A stretch of DNA of 44,655 nucleotides from Gemmatimonadota bacterium (GTDB lineage Bacteria > Gemmatimonadota > Gemmatimonadetes > Gemmatimonadales > GWC2-71-9): positions 1-44,655 of the forward strand of contig JAOTWJ010000010.1 in NCBI GenBank assembly GCA_029862925.1, read 5' to 3'. The translations under genes and the position numbers were made by a program. Position 1 is the stretch's first letter. Each line of letters starts with the position of its first letter. Shown here piece by piece: positions 23,807 to 34,362 of this stretch. The notes below the pieces were generated by a model that was not told the DNA's origin, made no database searches, and was given only the letters and a program-made list of their open reading frames with translations.

Positions 23807-25492
23807 TCAGAACTCGAAGACCTCCATCCGCTTGAGCCCGATCCGGAGCGGAATCACCGTGGCCGCGGCGCAGAGCGCCGCGACGGCGCCGAACGCGACC
23901 AGCATGGGCCACCCGATTGTCACGGGGTCGCCGCGGCGCACGGCCTGCAGATACTCGAAGACGGGCACCGCCTCGAGCACGATTACGCCGGCGAGGAGGG
24001 CGATGGTCGTCATCATGAAGACGAGGCCGCCGAACGACGTGGGGATCTGAGCGGCGTTTTCGGTCTCGAATTGCGGGTACAGCGCGCCGAAGCCCAGTGC
24101 GAGCGCCGCGATCGCGAGCGTGAGCAGGACGATGGTGCCGACGCTCAGGGCCATCATGAAGCCGGTCGTCTGCAGCAGCAGGTTGGTGAACACCGTGATC
24201 ACGAGAGCGAGCCCCAGCAGGGGGATCGTCCCGGTCCAGTACTTCGACCAGAGCAGCGCCCGCAGGTCGAGCGGGCTCGATCGGAGCAGCCACATCTGCC
24301 GGCCCTCGAGGGAGACCGCGGGGAAGATGAAGCGCGCCGCGATCGCGGCGAGCACGAACCCGGCGAGACCCAGATTGAGGAACGAAACGAGCGTCACGAA
24401 GAAGAACGGCACCTGCTCGCCGGTGAAGAGCGGCAGAGCCCGGATGTTGAACAGATAGATGATCACGAGGACGCCCAGCAGGATCAGTTGACTCCACTGC
24501 GTGGCGTCGCGGAAGAACAGCTTGATGTCCTTCACCACGAACTCGCGCTTGGCCACGGACAGGAACGGCTCGACCGGACGGAACAGCCGCGGCCACAGTC
24601 GGCCGCGGACGAAGCGCTGCGCCCCCTCCTGGGCCTTGGTGAACCCCGTGCCATAGAGCCGCGCGTGGAGCACGGCCCCCAAGACCACCACGCCGCCGGC
24701 GGTCGTCCAAAGGAGGCCGAGCCCGAGCCAGTCGAACCGTCCGGTGAGGTACCCCATCACGGCATCCGCCGCCCACTCACTGGGCAGGAACGGCGACGTC
24801 GGGGTCCGCAGGACCGTGATGAAGTCGAGCAGATCGCGGAAGCCCTCGGGCCGGGCAAGTTGCTCGGGTCGGATGATGCGAAAGAGCAGCACCAGAATCC
24901 CGGCGGCGGCGATCGTGATCACCGACAGGAGATCGCGGGTCCGCCGGGCCGGAAACGCGTTCACCAGCACGAGAGTCATCGCGCTCCCCACGACGGCGGG
25001 CACCACCAGCAGGGGCACGAAGACGGCCAGCACGAGCGGGGCGAACAGCCAGCCGCCGTCATAGACCACGCCGTAGGCGGCGAAGATCGGGACCGCCATG
25101 AGCGCGACCATCCACGAGCTGTGGACCACGGTCTCGCCGAGCTTGGCGAGGTACAGATCGAGCCAATCGAGCGGGGCCGAGACCAACAGGTCGAGGTCCT
25201 TGGCGAGGAAGAAGGACGAGAGGGCGGTGATGACGTTCGACAGCAGGAGGATCGAGAGGAAGGAGAGCAGCACGATCCCCAGCAGCTTGCCGGCGAGCAG
25301 GGGGCCGATTTCCTGCACTCCGCGGAAGTAAGCGAGGACCCGGTACAGCACCCCGAATACGGCGAGCCAGAAGAGCCCCGCGACGCTGCCGAGCACGAGC
25401 GCCTTGGTCCGCCCGCCGGACGCCCGGCCCTGGCGCAGTCGGGTCCGGGCCGTGCGCCACTTCGGACCGAGGACGAGCCGCAGTGAGCCCAT
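23807..25492 (-). CDS. ABC exporter permease (ABC_tran_2-like)
   Basis: ATG 25492 overlaps the ATPase stop by one base; the frame is open further, but only through the ATPase gene. The 561-residue protein has about twelve or more membrane helices in two halves, with charged loops (for example FFLAKDLDLLVSAPLDW, AKREFVVKDIKLFFRDATQW). The length and loop style fit the putative ABC exporter permease family found beside Gly-rich ATPases. It would form the membrane channel for the next gene's ATPase. The cargo is unknown. It is the last gene of the six-gene operon. Confidence 0.75.
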   Translation of the reverse strand: MGSLRLVLGPKWRTARTRLRQGRASGGRTKALVLGSVAGLFWLAVFGVLYRVLAYFRGVQEIGPLLAGKLLGIVLLSFLSILLLSNVITALSSFFLAKDLDLLVSAPLDWLDLYLAKLGETVVHSSWMVALMAVPIFAAYGVVYDGGWLFAPLVLAVFVPLLVVPAVVGSAMTLVLVNAFPARRTRDLLSVITIAAAGILVLLFRIIRPEQLARPEGFRDLLDFITVLRTPTSPFLPSEWAADAVMGYLTGRFDWLGLGLLWTTAGGVVVLGAVLHARLYGTGFTKAQEGAQRFVRGRLWPRLFRPVEPFLSVAKREFVVKDIKLFFRDATQWSQLILLGVLVIIYLFNIRALPLFTGEQVPFFFVTLVSFLNLGLAGFVLAAIAARFIFPAVSLEGRQMWLLRSSPLDLRALLWSKYWTGTIPLLGLALVITVFTNLLLQTTGFMMALSVGTIVLLTLAIAALALGFGALYPQFETENAAQIPTSFGGLVFMMTTIALLAGVIVLEAVPVFEYLQAVRRGDPVTIGWPMLVAFGAVAALCAAATVIPLRIGLKRMEVFEF

Positions 25493-26250
25493 CAGTCTTC
25501 GAGAATCGCCGCGAGTTCGCGCACGGCACGGCCGCCCGTCAGCCGGAGGAACAGCTCTTCGAGTGAGACGTCTCCTGCGGCCGTCTGCTCCCGCAGCTCG
25601 GCCATCGTGCCGTGGGCCACGATCCGCCCGGCCTGGATGATGGCGATCCGGTCGCACATCGCCTCGGCCACTTCCAGCGTGTGGGTGCTCATCAGGACCG
25701 TGCCGCCGCGCGCGACGAACCCGCGGAAGATGTCCTTCAGCAGGCGGGCGCCACGGGGGTCGAGGCCCACCATGGGCTCGTCCACGACGATTAGCTCGGG
25801 CCGGTGCACGAGGGCGCTGGAGATGATCAGCTTCTGCCGCATCCCGTGGCTGTACGCCTCGACGAGTTCGTCCCGCCATTGCGTGAGTTCGAACAACTCG
25901 AGGAGCTCGTCGATGCGGCGCTCGACGGTCTGGCCGTCTTGCCCGTACAGGCCCGCCACAAACCGCAGGAACTCGCCGCCGGTGAGCTTCTCGTAGACGA
26001 ACGGCCGGTCGGGAATGAACCCGAGGCGCGCCTTGGCGGTCATGGGATCCGCCAGCAGGTCCACCCCGCCCAGCCAGATACGGCCGGCGGTCGGCCGCAG
26101 GATCCCGGCGATCATGCGCAGCGTGGTGGTCTTCCCGGCCCCGTTCGGACCGAGGAAGCCGTACAACTGGCCCCGGGGGACGTGCAGGTGGATGCCGGCG
26201 ACGGCCGTGAAGGTTCCGTAGCGTTTCGTGAGATCGTCGAGTCGGATCAT
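25492..26250 (-). CDS. ABC transporter ATP-binding protein
   Basis: This 252-residue ATPase has all the motifs: Walker A GPNGAGKTT, a Y-S-H-G-M-R-Q-K signature region, Walker B IVVDEP and the switch STHTLE. It fits ABC-2/exporter ATPases (MIRLDDLTKRYGTFTAV start). It powers the permease encoded next, whose start overlaps by one base. Its own start overlaps the transglutaminase stop by 4 bp (ATGA). The set of a transglutaminase and a two-component exporter suggests export or processing of something at the envelope. Confidence 0.92.
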   Translation of the reverse strand: MIRLDDLTKRYGTFTAVAGIHLHVPRGQLYGFLGPNGAGKTTTLRMIAGILRPTAGRIWLGGVDLLADPMTAKARLGFIPDRPFVYEKLTGGEFLRFVAGLYGQDGQTVERRIDELLELFELTQWRDELVEAYSHGMRQKLIISSALVHRPELIVVDEPMVGLDPRGARLLKDIFRGFVARGGTVLMSTHTLEVAEAMCDRIAIIQAGRIVAHGTMAELREQTAAGDVSLEELFLRLTGGRAVRELAAILED

Positions 26251-27782
26251 GACGCCGGTTCGGTCGCGACTACGGCAATCGTGAGTCGGCCGATCAATCG
26301 CAACAGGTCGAGCTGCCGCGCGAGCCCGCCCACCGTGAACCGCAGGTGCGCGGCGTCCGCCGGAAACTGGCCGAAGGTGGGGTCGACGGCGACCCAGCCG
26401 TTCAAGTACACCTCGGGCCACGCATGATAGTAGAAACGCCCGTCGACGTAGGCGAGGCCTGCGGCGGTACGGGCCGGGAGCCCGACGGCGCGGGCCAGCG
26501 CCACGTACAGGACGGTGTGCTCGTTGCAGTCGCCACGCCGCGTTTCGAAGACATCGAGCGCGCTCGGGACCCCCACGGTGACCTGCTTGGCCACGGCGTC
26601 GTGCACCCACCGTTCCAGGAGTTCGGCGGCCTGCCCCGGGCGCCGCGTGCGGCCGATGATCTGCCGCGCCTGGGCTTGGATGCGGGGGTCGTCGCTCTGC
26701 ACGAGCGGCTCAGCAGCCAGATAGTCGCGGAGATCGGGACGCGCGGCGGGCAAGCGGTAGGGTGCCTCGAGATCGGCCGGGCGGCCGCGTCGCACTTCCA
26801 GCGTATCGCCCAGCAGGCGTTGGCGGTCGCCGTCCAGCGCGAACCCGTCGAGGCTCGCGCCCCCGAGGCGGACACGGAGCGACGCCAGCGCGCCGCGCTC
26901 GAGCGCCACGCCGGCACCGATCGCCGTCCGGCGGATCACGTCGTCGCCGGGTGCCGCGGGCGCGGCGCCGCGTCGCCGGAAGTTTTCGTAGGCGATTTCG
27001 AAGGCGGTCCGCTCGATCCGGAAGCCCGCGGAGGAGGTCGCGGCGACGACCTGGCCCCGCCCGTCGATCCACGTGTCCATGGGCACCGTGCCGCCAACCT
27101 CGCGAATCCGCCAGCTCCGAAGCGTGTCATACGTCACGGGCAGGAAGCGTCCGGCGGCCGCGTCGAACTCCGCGCTGTCGGCGACGACGAACGTGGATTC
27201 CGCCGCCACCTCCACACGCACCTTCCGGCTGCCGAGTTGGACGGGGTCGAAGACCTGCACGGCGTAGGTCCGCCCGACCACGAGTTCTCCTCCGAGGGCC
27301 AGGCTCACCGGCAGCAACTGGGGCAGCACGATCGGCTCGTCGAGGGAGACCCGGCGTGTCTCCCGGTTCGTCCCGCTGGCGATCTCCAGCGCCAGGACGC
27401 TGTCGCCCTCCACGCGTCCGGAGACCACGAATCGGCTGCCCTCGCCGCGCACTGTCGCCGTAAACCCCCGCAGGCGGAGCGCGCGCGTGAGCCAGACCTC
27501 GGTGCGGGTTTCCGTGCGTTGGAGCTCATCGAGCACGGGGAACTCGAGCAGCAGGATGTCCGTCAGGCGGAGGGAGTCGGGCAGCGTATCGACCATGCTC
27601 GAAGCGTACCCGACCTGTCGGTCGCCGACGGAGATGGTGTAGTAGGTCGCGCCGGGGGGCAGGGCGAGCACCGCCTCGGCGAGGACGTGCGCGGCCGGAC
27701 GCCAGACCTCGCGCCGCACGAGCAGCGCGAGCGCGCCGAGCCACACGAGGAGGATTGCCGCCGCAAGGGTGCGGCGGCTCAC
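26247..27782 (-). CDS. Transglutaminase-like superfamily protein with N-terminal anchor
   Basis: The GTG start overlaps the macro-domain stop. The 511-residue protein has an N-terminal membrane anchor (AAAILLVWLGALALL), a long beta-rich region (about residues 35-360), and a C-terminal transglutaminase/protease fold with the triad Cys in RRGDCNEH, His in YHAWPEV and Asp in VAVDPTFG. Such proteins act as cysteine proteases or amidases on surface or periplasmic proteins, or cross-link them. It faces the periplasm by topology. The operon suggests it works with the ABC exporter encoded downstream. Confidence 0.88.
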   Translation of the reverse strand: MSRRTLAAAILLVWLGALALLVRREVWRPAAHVLAEAVLALPPGATYYTISVGDRQVGYASSMVDTLPDSLRLTDILLLEFPVLDELQRTETRTEVWLTRALRLRGFTATVRGEGSRFVVSGRVEGDSVLALEIASGTNRETRRVSLDEPIVLPQLLPVSLALGGELVVGRTYAVQVFDPVQLGSRKVRVEVAAESTFVVADSAEFDAAAGRFLPVTYDTLRSWRIREVGGTVPMDTWIDGRGQVVAATSSAGFRIERTAFEIAYENFRRRGAAPAAPGDDVIRRTAIGAGVALERGALASLRVRLGGASLDGFALDGDRQRLLGDTLEVRRGRPADLEAPYRLPAARPDLRDYLAAEPLVQSDDPRIQAQARQIIGRTRRPGQAAELLERWVHDAVAKQVTVGVPSALDVFETRRGDCNEHTVLYVALARAVGLPARTAAGLAYVDGRFYYHAWPEVYLNGWVAVDPTFGQFPADAAHLRFTVGGLARQLDLLRLIGRLTIAVVATEPAS

Positions 27783-28282
27783 GAGCGGGCGGATCCCAGC
27801 AGGGTCTGGAACAGGTGCTGCTCCTCCTCGGTGTCCACAACCACCGTGACGTCCCGCGGGTAGCCGGTGGGGCCGGGCACCCAGCCGAGCGTCTCCGTCA
27901 TGACGCGCGCGGCGTCTTCGAGGGGGAGATTCCCGGCGCCGATGCCCAGCGGCGGAATCGCCAGATGGGCCAACTGCCAGTCCGCAGCGCGCTGCAGGGC
28001 CGCGGTCAGGGCCCGGCGGACGGAGTCCCGGGACACCGGTTCGGTGGCGCTGCGAATGATAGCATGGATGACGAGCTCGGCGGTGAGATCACCACCGCCG
28101 GTGACGACCGCCGATCCGACGGCCAGTTCCCGCTCGGCCCGAAGTTGTTCCCAGAACTTCGGCCCGCCGATCTGCTCCAGCCGGCGCAGGGTCGGGGTAG
28201 TGGGCTCGAGCAGCGCGCTCGCCGGGCGGACGATCGCGTCCGCGCCCACGAACGCGAGATCGTCCACGACGACCCGGATCAC
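27779..28282 (-). CDS. Divergent macro-domain protein
   Basis: The 167-residue protein has the macro fold outline: a first strand MIRVVVDDL, a substrate loop FVGADAIVRPAS, a mid-part with VIHAII, and PPLGIGAGNLPLEDAARVM, which matches the second ADP-ribose loop. The active-site N-A-A-N loop is replaced by R-P-A-S, so the usual catalytic Asn is missing. It may bind ADP-ribose or a nucleotide without cleaving it. It overlaps both neighbours in the operon by 4 bp (GTGA), between the TPR protein and the transglutaminase. Confidence 0.72.
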   Translation of the reverse strand: MIRVVVDDLAFVGADAIVRPASALLEPTTPTLRRLEQIGGPKFWEQLRAERELAVGSAVVTGGGDLTAELVIHAIIRSATEPVSRDSVRRALTAALQRAADWQLAHLAIPPLGIGAGNLPLEDAARVMTETLGWVPGPTGYPRDVTVVVDTEEEQHLFQTLLGSARS

Positions 28283-29094
28283 GCGCCCGCGAGTTCCCGG
28301 GAGCGCCGGTACATCTGCGCGGCCTCGGCGGGCCGGTTCAGCCGGTCGAACACGATGCCGAGTCCCCGCAGCGCGCGTCCGTTATGGGGCCGCAGCTCCG
28401 TGGACCGTTGGAAGGCCTGGAGGGCGCCTTCCAGGTCGTCGACCCGGTTGAGGGCCTCGCCCAGTTGGTCGTAGGCGGCGGCGAAGCTCGGATCCAGCTC
28501 GACGGCCCGGCGCAGCGGCGCGACGGCCTCCCGCCAGAGGCCTTTGCGGGAGAGGAGCACGCCCAGCGCCAGATGGGCCTCCGGGCTCGTGGGGTGGACC
28601 CGGACGGCCTGGCGCAGATCGTCTTCCGCCCCCCGGTAGTCGCCGGTGGCTCCCCGCAGCGTGGCGCGGTGCAGCAGCGCCTCGGGGTGATCGGGCTCAC
28701 GCTCGAGACAGAGGTCCAGCTCCGCCAGCGCGGTGGCCCGGTCGCCGCGCCGCTCGAAGACCGCCGCGAGCCGGACGCGCGCCGTGATGTGGTCGGGGTT
28801 GGCCGCCAGCAGCTCCTGGTAGATCGCCGACGCCCGCACGAGGTCGCCGCGTTGCGCGGCTTCCTGGGCCGCTCGCAGTAGCAGGTCCTCGGTGGGCTGA
28901 TCGGCGGTGGGCACCGCCGCCGGGCCGGGCTCCGCGTCGGGCATGCCGTCCAGCAACTCGAACGCCGGCCGCCGCGCGGGCGGATCCTCCTCCACCGGCG
29001 GCGCAACGGGCGGCTCGCCGGCGACCGAGTGGTACGGCGTGACCGGTGTGTACTGTTCCCGGAGTCGCCCGCGGCGATGCCGACGCCCGCTCAT
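28279..29094 (-). CDS. TPR-repeat protein
   Basis: ATG 29094 is selected: GGAGGACA lies just upstream and the start overlaps the cutA stop (ATGA). The 271-residue protein opens with a basic, low-complexity, Pro-rich stretch (about 80 residues) and continues with about five or six tetratricopeptide repeats, for example AIYQELLAANPDHITARVRL and AVELDPSFAAAYDQLGEALN. No signal peptide or membrane helix is seen, so it is probably a cytoplasmic scaffold. Partners are unknown. Confidence 0.82.
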   Translation of the reverse strand: MSGRRHRRGRLREQYTPVTPYHSVAGEPPVAPPVEEDPPARRPAFELLDGMPDAEPGPAAVPTADQPTEDLLLRAAQEAAQRGDLVRASAIYQELLAANPDHITARVRLAAVFERRGDRATALAELDLCLEREPDHPEALLHRATLRGATGDYRGAEDDLRQAVRVHPTSPEAHLALGVLLSRKGLWREAVAPLRRAVELDPSFAAAYDQLGEALNRVDDLEGALQAFQRSTELRPHNGRALRGLGIVFDRLNRPAEAAQMYRRSRELAGA

Positions 29095-29435
29095 GCCTGT
29101 CCTCCAGTGGTTTCCGCGCGGACCCAGGCGAGGTACGGCGGCAGGCCGATCGCAACCGGCACGGCCAGCAGCTCGGGGACCCGGTACGGATGATGCTGGT
29201 TCACTGCCTCGACCAGCGCGTCCCAGCAATCGCGCGTCGTCTTGAGAATCACCACGACCTCAGCCGCCTCGGTGACCGCTCCTTCCCACCGATACACGGA
29301 GGTCGCGTCGGGGAGCAGCGTCCCGCAGGCGACGACGTGATCGTCAACGAGCCGCCGGACGAACCTCCGCGCCGCCTCCGCCGTCTCCAGCGTCGTGAAG
29401 ACCATCAGGACGTCGGGCGGCGTGGCGGCAGGCAT
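29091..29435 (-). CDS. cutA: Divalent-cation tolerance protein CutA
   Basis: A 114-residue CutA1 protein: the N-terminal VLMVFTTLETAEAA, the central VVACGTLLPDATSVYRWEG, and HPYRVPELLAVPV are the family's conserved segments. CutA1 forms a very stable trimer and has been linked to copper tolerance and signal-like roles, though its function is not settled. It starts the six-gene overlapping operon and is divergent from uvrA. Confidence 0.95.
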   Translation of the reverse strand: MPAATPPDVLMVFTTLETAEAARRFVRRLVDDHVVACGTLLPDATSVYRWEGAVTEAAEVVVILKTTRDCWDALVEAVNQHHPYRVPELLAVPVAIGLPPYLAWVRAETTGGQA

Positions 29436-29465
29436 CGACGGTCCGTCCCTCCGGCAGGGGTCGCC

Positions 29466-29494
29466 AAACTATCCCCCCGCTCCCGGGGTCGCAA
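29466..29494 (-). promoter_or_regulatory. Candidate promoter of the cutA operon
   Basis: Reading the minus strand, TTGCGA (29494-29489) is followed after 17 bases by TAGTTT (29471-29466). The -35 matches TTGACA at four of six positions; the -10 is weaker. The start codon follows about 30 bases on. Confidence 0.5.
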
Positions 29495-29527
29495 GTCGCC
29501 GCGGACGGGGCACGCGACCCCCGCCCG

Positions 29528-29557
29528 TTGACCGCGAACTCGGGCGGCCGCTACGTT
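29528..29557 (+). promoter_or_regulatory. Candidate promoter of uvrA
   Basis: TTGACC (29528-29533) is a good -35, followed after 18 bases by TACGTT (29552-29557), a weak -10. The uvrA ATG is only 9 bases past the -10, so the transcript would be almost leaderless. The call is tentative. Confidence 0.35.
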
Positions 29558-29565
29558 CTCAGGCT

Positions 29566-32394
<2,829 letters not shown>

Positions 32395-32478
32395 CGCTCG
32401 GCTTTACTTTCCGGGGGCGGATGACACTTTTTGAAACAGTGGTCGTAGGGATGCACGACCCGGAGGTCTCGTGAGCCC

Positions 32479-32832
32479 ATGCTGATCGCCCAGGCCCAAG
32501 TACCGGCGCCGCCCCCGATTCCTGATTTCCTGGTGCAGACGGGGCCGGACCCGTTCACCATCGCGATCGCCGTGGCGATCGTCGTCGCGGCGGTCGGATC
32601 CACGGGCCTGCTGTGGATCCTTGTGCGGGGCTGGGTGCGACGCTGGACGCTACCGGCCGGCGATGCGCAGGCGGTGCAGGAACTCCGCCACGCGGTGCAC
32701 CAACTCGGCGCGGAGGTCACGGAGTTGCAGGAGCGGCTCGATTTCGCGGAGCGGGTGCTGGCGACGCAGAAGGAGGCGGGCCGGCTGCCGCGAGCGGCCG
32801 GACCTGCGCAGGACGCGCATGGAAGCCGGTGA
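32479..32832 (+). CDS. PspB-like array member 1
   Basis: First of six tandem small proteins before pspA. It has 117 residues: a short Pro-rich start, one membrane helix (about 27-50), a basic stretch, then a helical segment ending in TELQERLDFAERVLATQ. The last part is the shared motif (x-E-R-L/Q-D-F-A/T-E-R-x-L) of the array. An N-terminal membrane helix plus a short coiled coil is the architecture of PspB (about 75 residues), whose helical tail also has L-x-E/R-R-I-x-x-L-E. Family membership is inferred, not certain. The gene begins 84 bp after uvrA; its end overlaps the next gene by 14 bp. Confidence 0.65.
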   Translation: MLIAQAQVPAPPPIPDFLVQTGPDPFTIAIAVAIVVAAVGSTGLLWILVRGWVRRWTLPAGDAQAVQELRHAVHQLGAEVTELQERLDFAERVLATQKEAGRLPRAAGPAQDAHGSR

Positions 32833-33097
32833 GGTCGTCCTCGGGATCGTGTTCTTTCTGAGCATCGCTGGGGCGGTCGTGCTGCGAGGGCCGCTCGGGC
32901 GAGCGCTCGCGGAGCGCATCGCGGGCCGGTCGTTGGGGCGGTCGGGGGACGCGAACGCGCCGGAGGTCTCCCAGCTGGTTCTTTCGGAGTTGGACGACGT
33001 GAAGGCGCGGCTGGCCGACATCGAGGAGCGCCAGGACTTCGCCGAACGGGTGCTCGCGCAACAGCGGGAACGCGGCCAGGTGCGGCCGGGGGGGTGA
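32819..33097 (+). CDS. PspB-like array member 2
   Basis: The start at ATG 32819 overlaps member 1 by 14 bp; longer open frames in this frame run antisense-like through member 1 and are dropped. It has 92 residues: a membrane helix almost at the N-terminus (VVLGIVFFLSIAGAVVL), a basic linker, and a C-terminal helix with DIEERQDFAERVLAQQ. The N-terminus lacks the Pro-rich lead of member 1. The stop overlaps the next start (GTGA). Confidence 0.65.
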   Translation: MEAGEVVLGIVFFLSIAGAVVLRGPLGRALAERIAGRSLGRSGDANAPEVSQLVLSELDDVKARLADIEERQDFAERVLAQQRERGQVRPGG

Positions 33098-33336
33098 TCG
33101 TGGAATCCTGGGCTATCATTCCAGTCGTCGCCATCGTGATGTGGGGGCTGGTGCAGATCTTTCGGCTACGCAGTCGCACGCTGGGGCGCGGGCGCACCGC
33201 CGCCTTGCCGCCCGACGACGCGGGCCTGCGGCCGGAGGTCGACGATCTGCGACGCCGGGTCATGGAGCTGGAAGAGCGGCAGGATTTCACCGAACGCATG
33301 CTCACCCGCGGCGGGCCGTCCGGCCGGGCCGATTGA
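33094..33336 (+). CDS. PspB-like array member 3
   Basis: The GTG start overlaps the stop of member 2. At 80 residues it is closest in length to PspB. It has a single membrane helix (about residues 6-23), a short basic linker, and the motif MELEERQDFTERMLTR. The shared motif has Q for L, as in member 2, and T for A, as in member 6. Confidence 0.68.
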   Translation: MIVESWAIIPVVAIVMWGLVQIFRLRSRTLGRGRTAALPPDDAGLRPEVDDLRRRVMELEERQDFTERMLTRGGPSGRAD

Positions 33337-33360
33337 TGATCGTGCTGGGGAGGCACGCCG

Positions 33361-33633
33361 ATGGGGCCTGAGACGTTCGTCTTCCTCATTCCGTTGGCGG
33401 GCATCGGTATCTCGGCGCTGTTCCTCGTCGGGGTCTACAAGCTGGCGACGCGCTGGCTCGACCGGCGCGGGGTCGGGACGAGCGTGCCGCCCGAAGAGCT
33501 CGAGCGGGTGCACCAGCAGCTGGCGCAACTCGAGGACTTGCCGCATCGGATGCTCGAACTGGAGGAACGCCTCGATTTTGCCGAGCGTCTGCTCGCCCAG
33601 CAGCGGCGGGACGCGTTGCCGGGAGGGACCTGA
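33361..33633 (+). CDS. PspB-like array member 4
   Basis: ATG with GGGGAGG upstream. The 90-residue protein has one membrane helix (VFLIPLAGIGISALFLVGVY), a basic linker, a predicted helix with leucine spacing (ELERVHQQLAQLEDLPHRML) and the motif LELEERLDFAERLLAQQ. It has the longest visible coiled-coil-like segment with member 5. Only 24 bp separates it from member 3. Confidence 0.68.
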   Translation: MGPETFVFLIPLAGIGISALFLVGVYKLATRWLDRRGVGTSVPPEELERVHQQLAQLEDLPHRMLELEERLDFAERLLAQQRRDALPGGT

Positions 33634-33636
33634 CCG

Positions 33637-33930
33637 GTGCCCGATTTCGTCTGGATTCAGGAGGTGGTCTTCCCCCTGATCGGGATGGGCATGGGGGCGT
33701 TCGTGTTGTACGGCGTCTACCGCACGGTGAACCGGATCCTGGATCGGCGGCACGAAACGCGGCTCAGGGGCGGGAGCGGCGTGACGGACGAGGTCGAGCG
33801 CCTCCGGCTGCGGTTGGACCAGCTCGAGGAACAAGGATTGCGCATGCAGGAACTTGAGGAGCGGCTCGATTTCGCGGAGCGGATGCTCGCGCAGCACGCC
33901 AACCGTCCGATCATCGGCGGGGAGCACTGA
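33637..33930 (+). CDS. PspB-like array member 5
   Basis: GTG start 3 bp after member 4. The 97-residue protein has one membrane helix (VVFPLIGMGMGAFVLYGVY), then a helix with a leucine-rich pattern (EVERLRLRLDQLEEQGLRMQ) and the motif ELEERLDFAERMLAQ. It is very similar in plan to member 4, so these two probably separated most recently. Confidence 0.68.
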   Translation: MPDFVWIQEVVFPLIGMGMGAFVLYGVYRTVNRILDRRHETRLRGGSGVTDEVERLRLRLDQLEEQGLRMQELEERLDFAERMLAQHANRPIIGGEH

Positions 33931-33939
33931 GAGGGAGCC

Positions 33940-34236
33940 GTGGAGGGTATTCTCGCGATCGTGTTCATCTTCGGCGGGGGCTCCCTGTTCCTGCTGGCGA
34001 TCTCTCCCGTGGGACGGGCCATCGCGACGCGGATTCAGGGCGGGGGGCCGGCATCCGACGACACCGTGGCGCGGCTCGAGGCGTCCCACCAGGCGGTCCT
34101 GGAGGAGATGGATGTGCTGCGGCGCGACGTTGGCGAGATGCAGGAACGGCTGGATTTCACGGAGCGCGTACTCGCCCAGCAGCGGCAGCACACGGCCCTG
34201 CCGGGGGCCGAGGAAGGCAGCCGGCCGCAGGCGTAG
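33940..34236 (+). CDS. PspB-like array member 6
   Basis: GTG start 9 bp after member 5. The 98-residue protein has one membrane helix near the N-terminus (ILAIVFIFGGGSLFLLAISPVG), a helix with RLEASHQAVLEEMDVLRRD, and the motif GEMQERLDFTERVLAQQ. It is followed by a 126-bp gap with a hairpin and then pspA on the same strand. Confidence 0.68.
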   Translation: MEGILAIVFIFGGGSLFLLAISPVGRAIATRIQGGGPASDDTVARLEASHQAVLEEMDVLRRDVGEMQERLDFTERVLAQQRQHTALPGAEEGSRPQA

Positions 34237-34278
34237 CGGTGGCGCAAACGACGGTGGTCACCGATCTTGAACCCCGAC

Positions 34279-34296
34279 GGCCGGCAGGTGCCGGCC
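34279..34296 (+). promoter_or_regulatory. Hairpin between the small-protein array and pspA
   Basis: GGCCGGC (34279-34285) pairs perfectly with GCCGGCC (34290-34296) around AGGT. It lies in the 126-bp gap after the sixth small gene and could reduce read-through, set the level of pspA, or be an operator. No T-run follows. Confidence 0.4.
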
Positions 34297-34362
34297 ACGG
34301 GAGTGGACATCTCGGACTCCGCGGGCCCCGGATGGGGCGGCCGCGAAAGGCGTGAGGGTGCC

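Noticed and set aside
32421-32440. Possible sigma-54 promoter before the PspB-like array
   Set aside because: TGACAC is followed by T-rich sequence, not by the GC element at the correct distance. Proteobacterial psp operons use sigma-54, but the match here is too weak.
32479-34236. Pseudogene fragments of one longer gene
   Set aside because: Each of the six frames has its own start, membrane helix and stop with normal gene spacing, and the motif sits at the same relative place, so they are separate intact genes.
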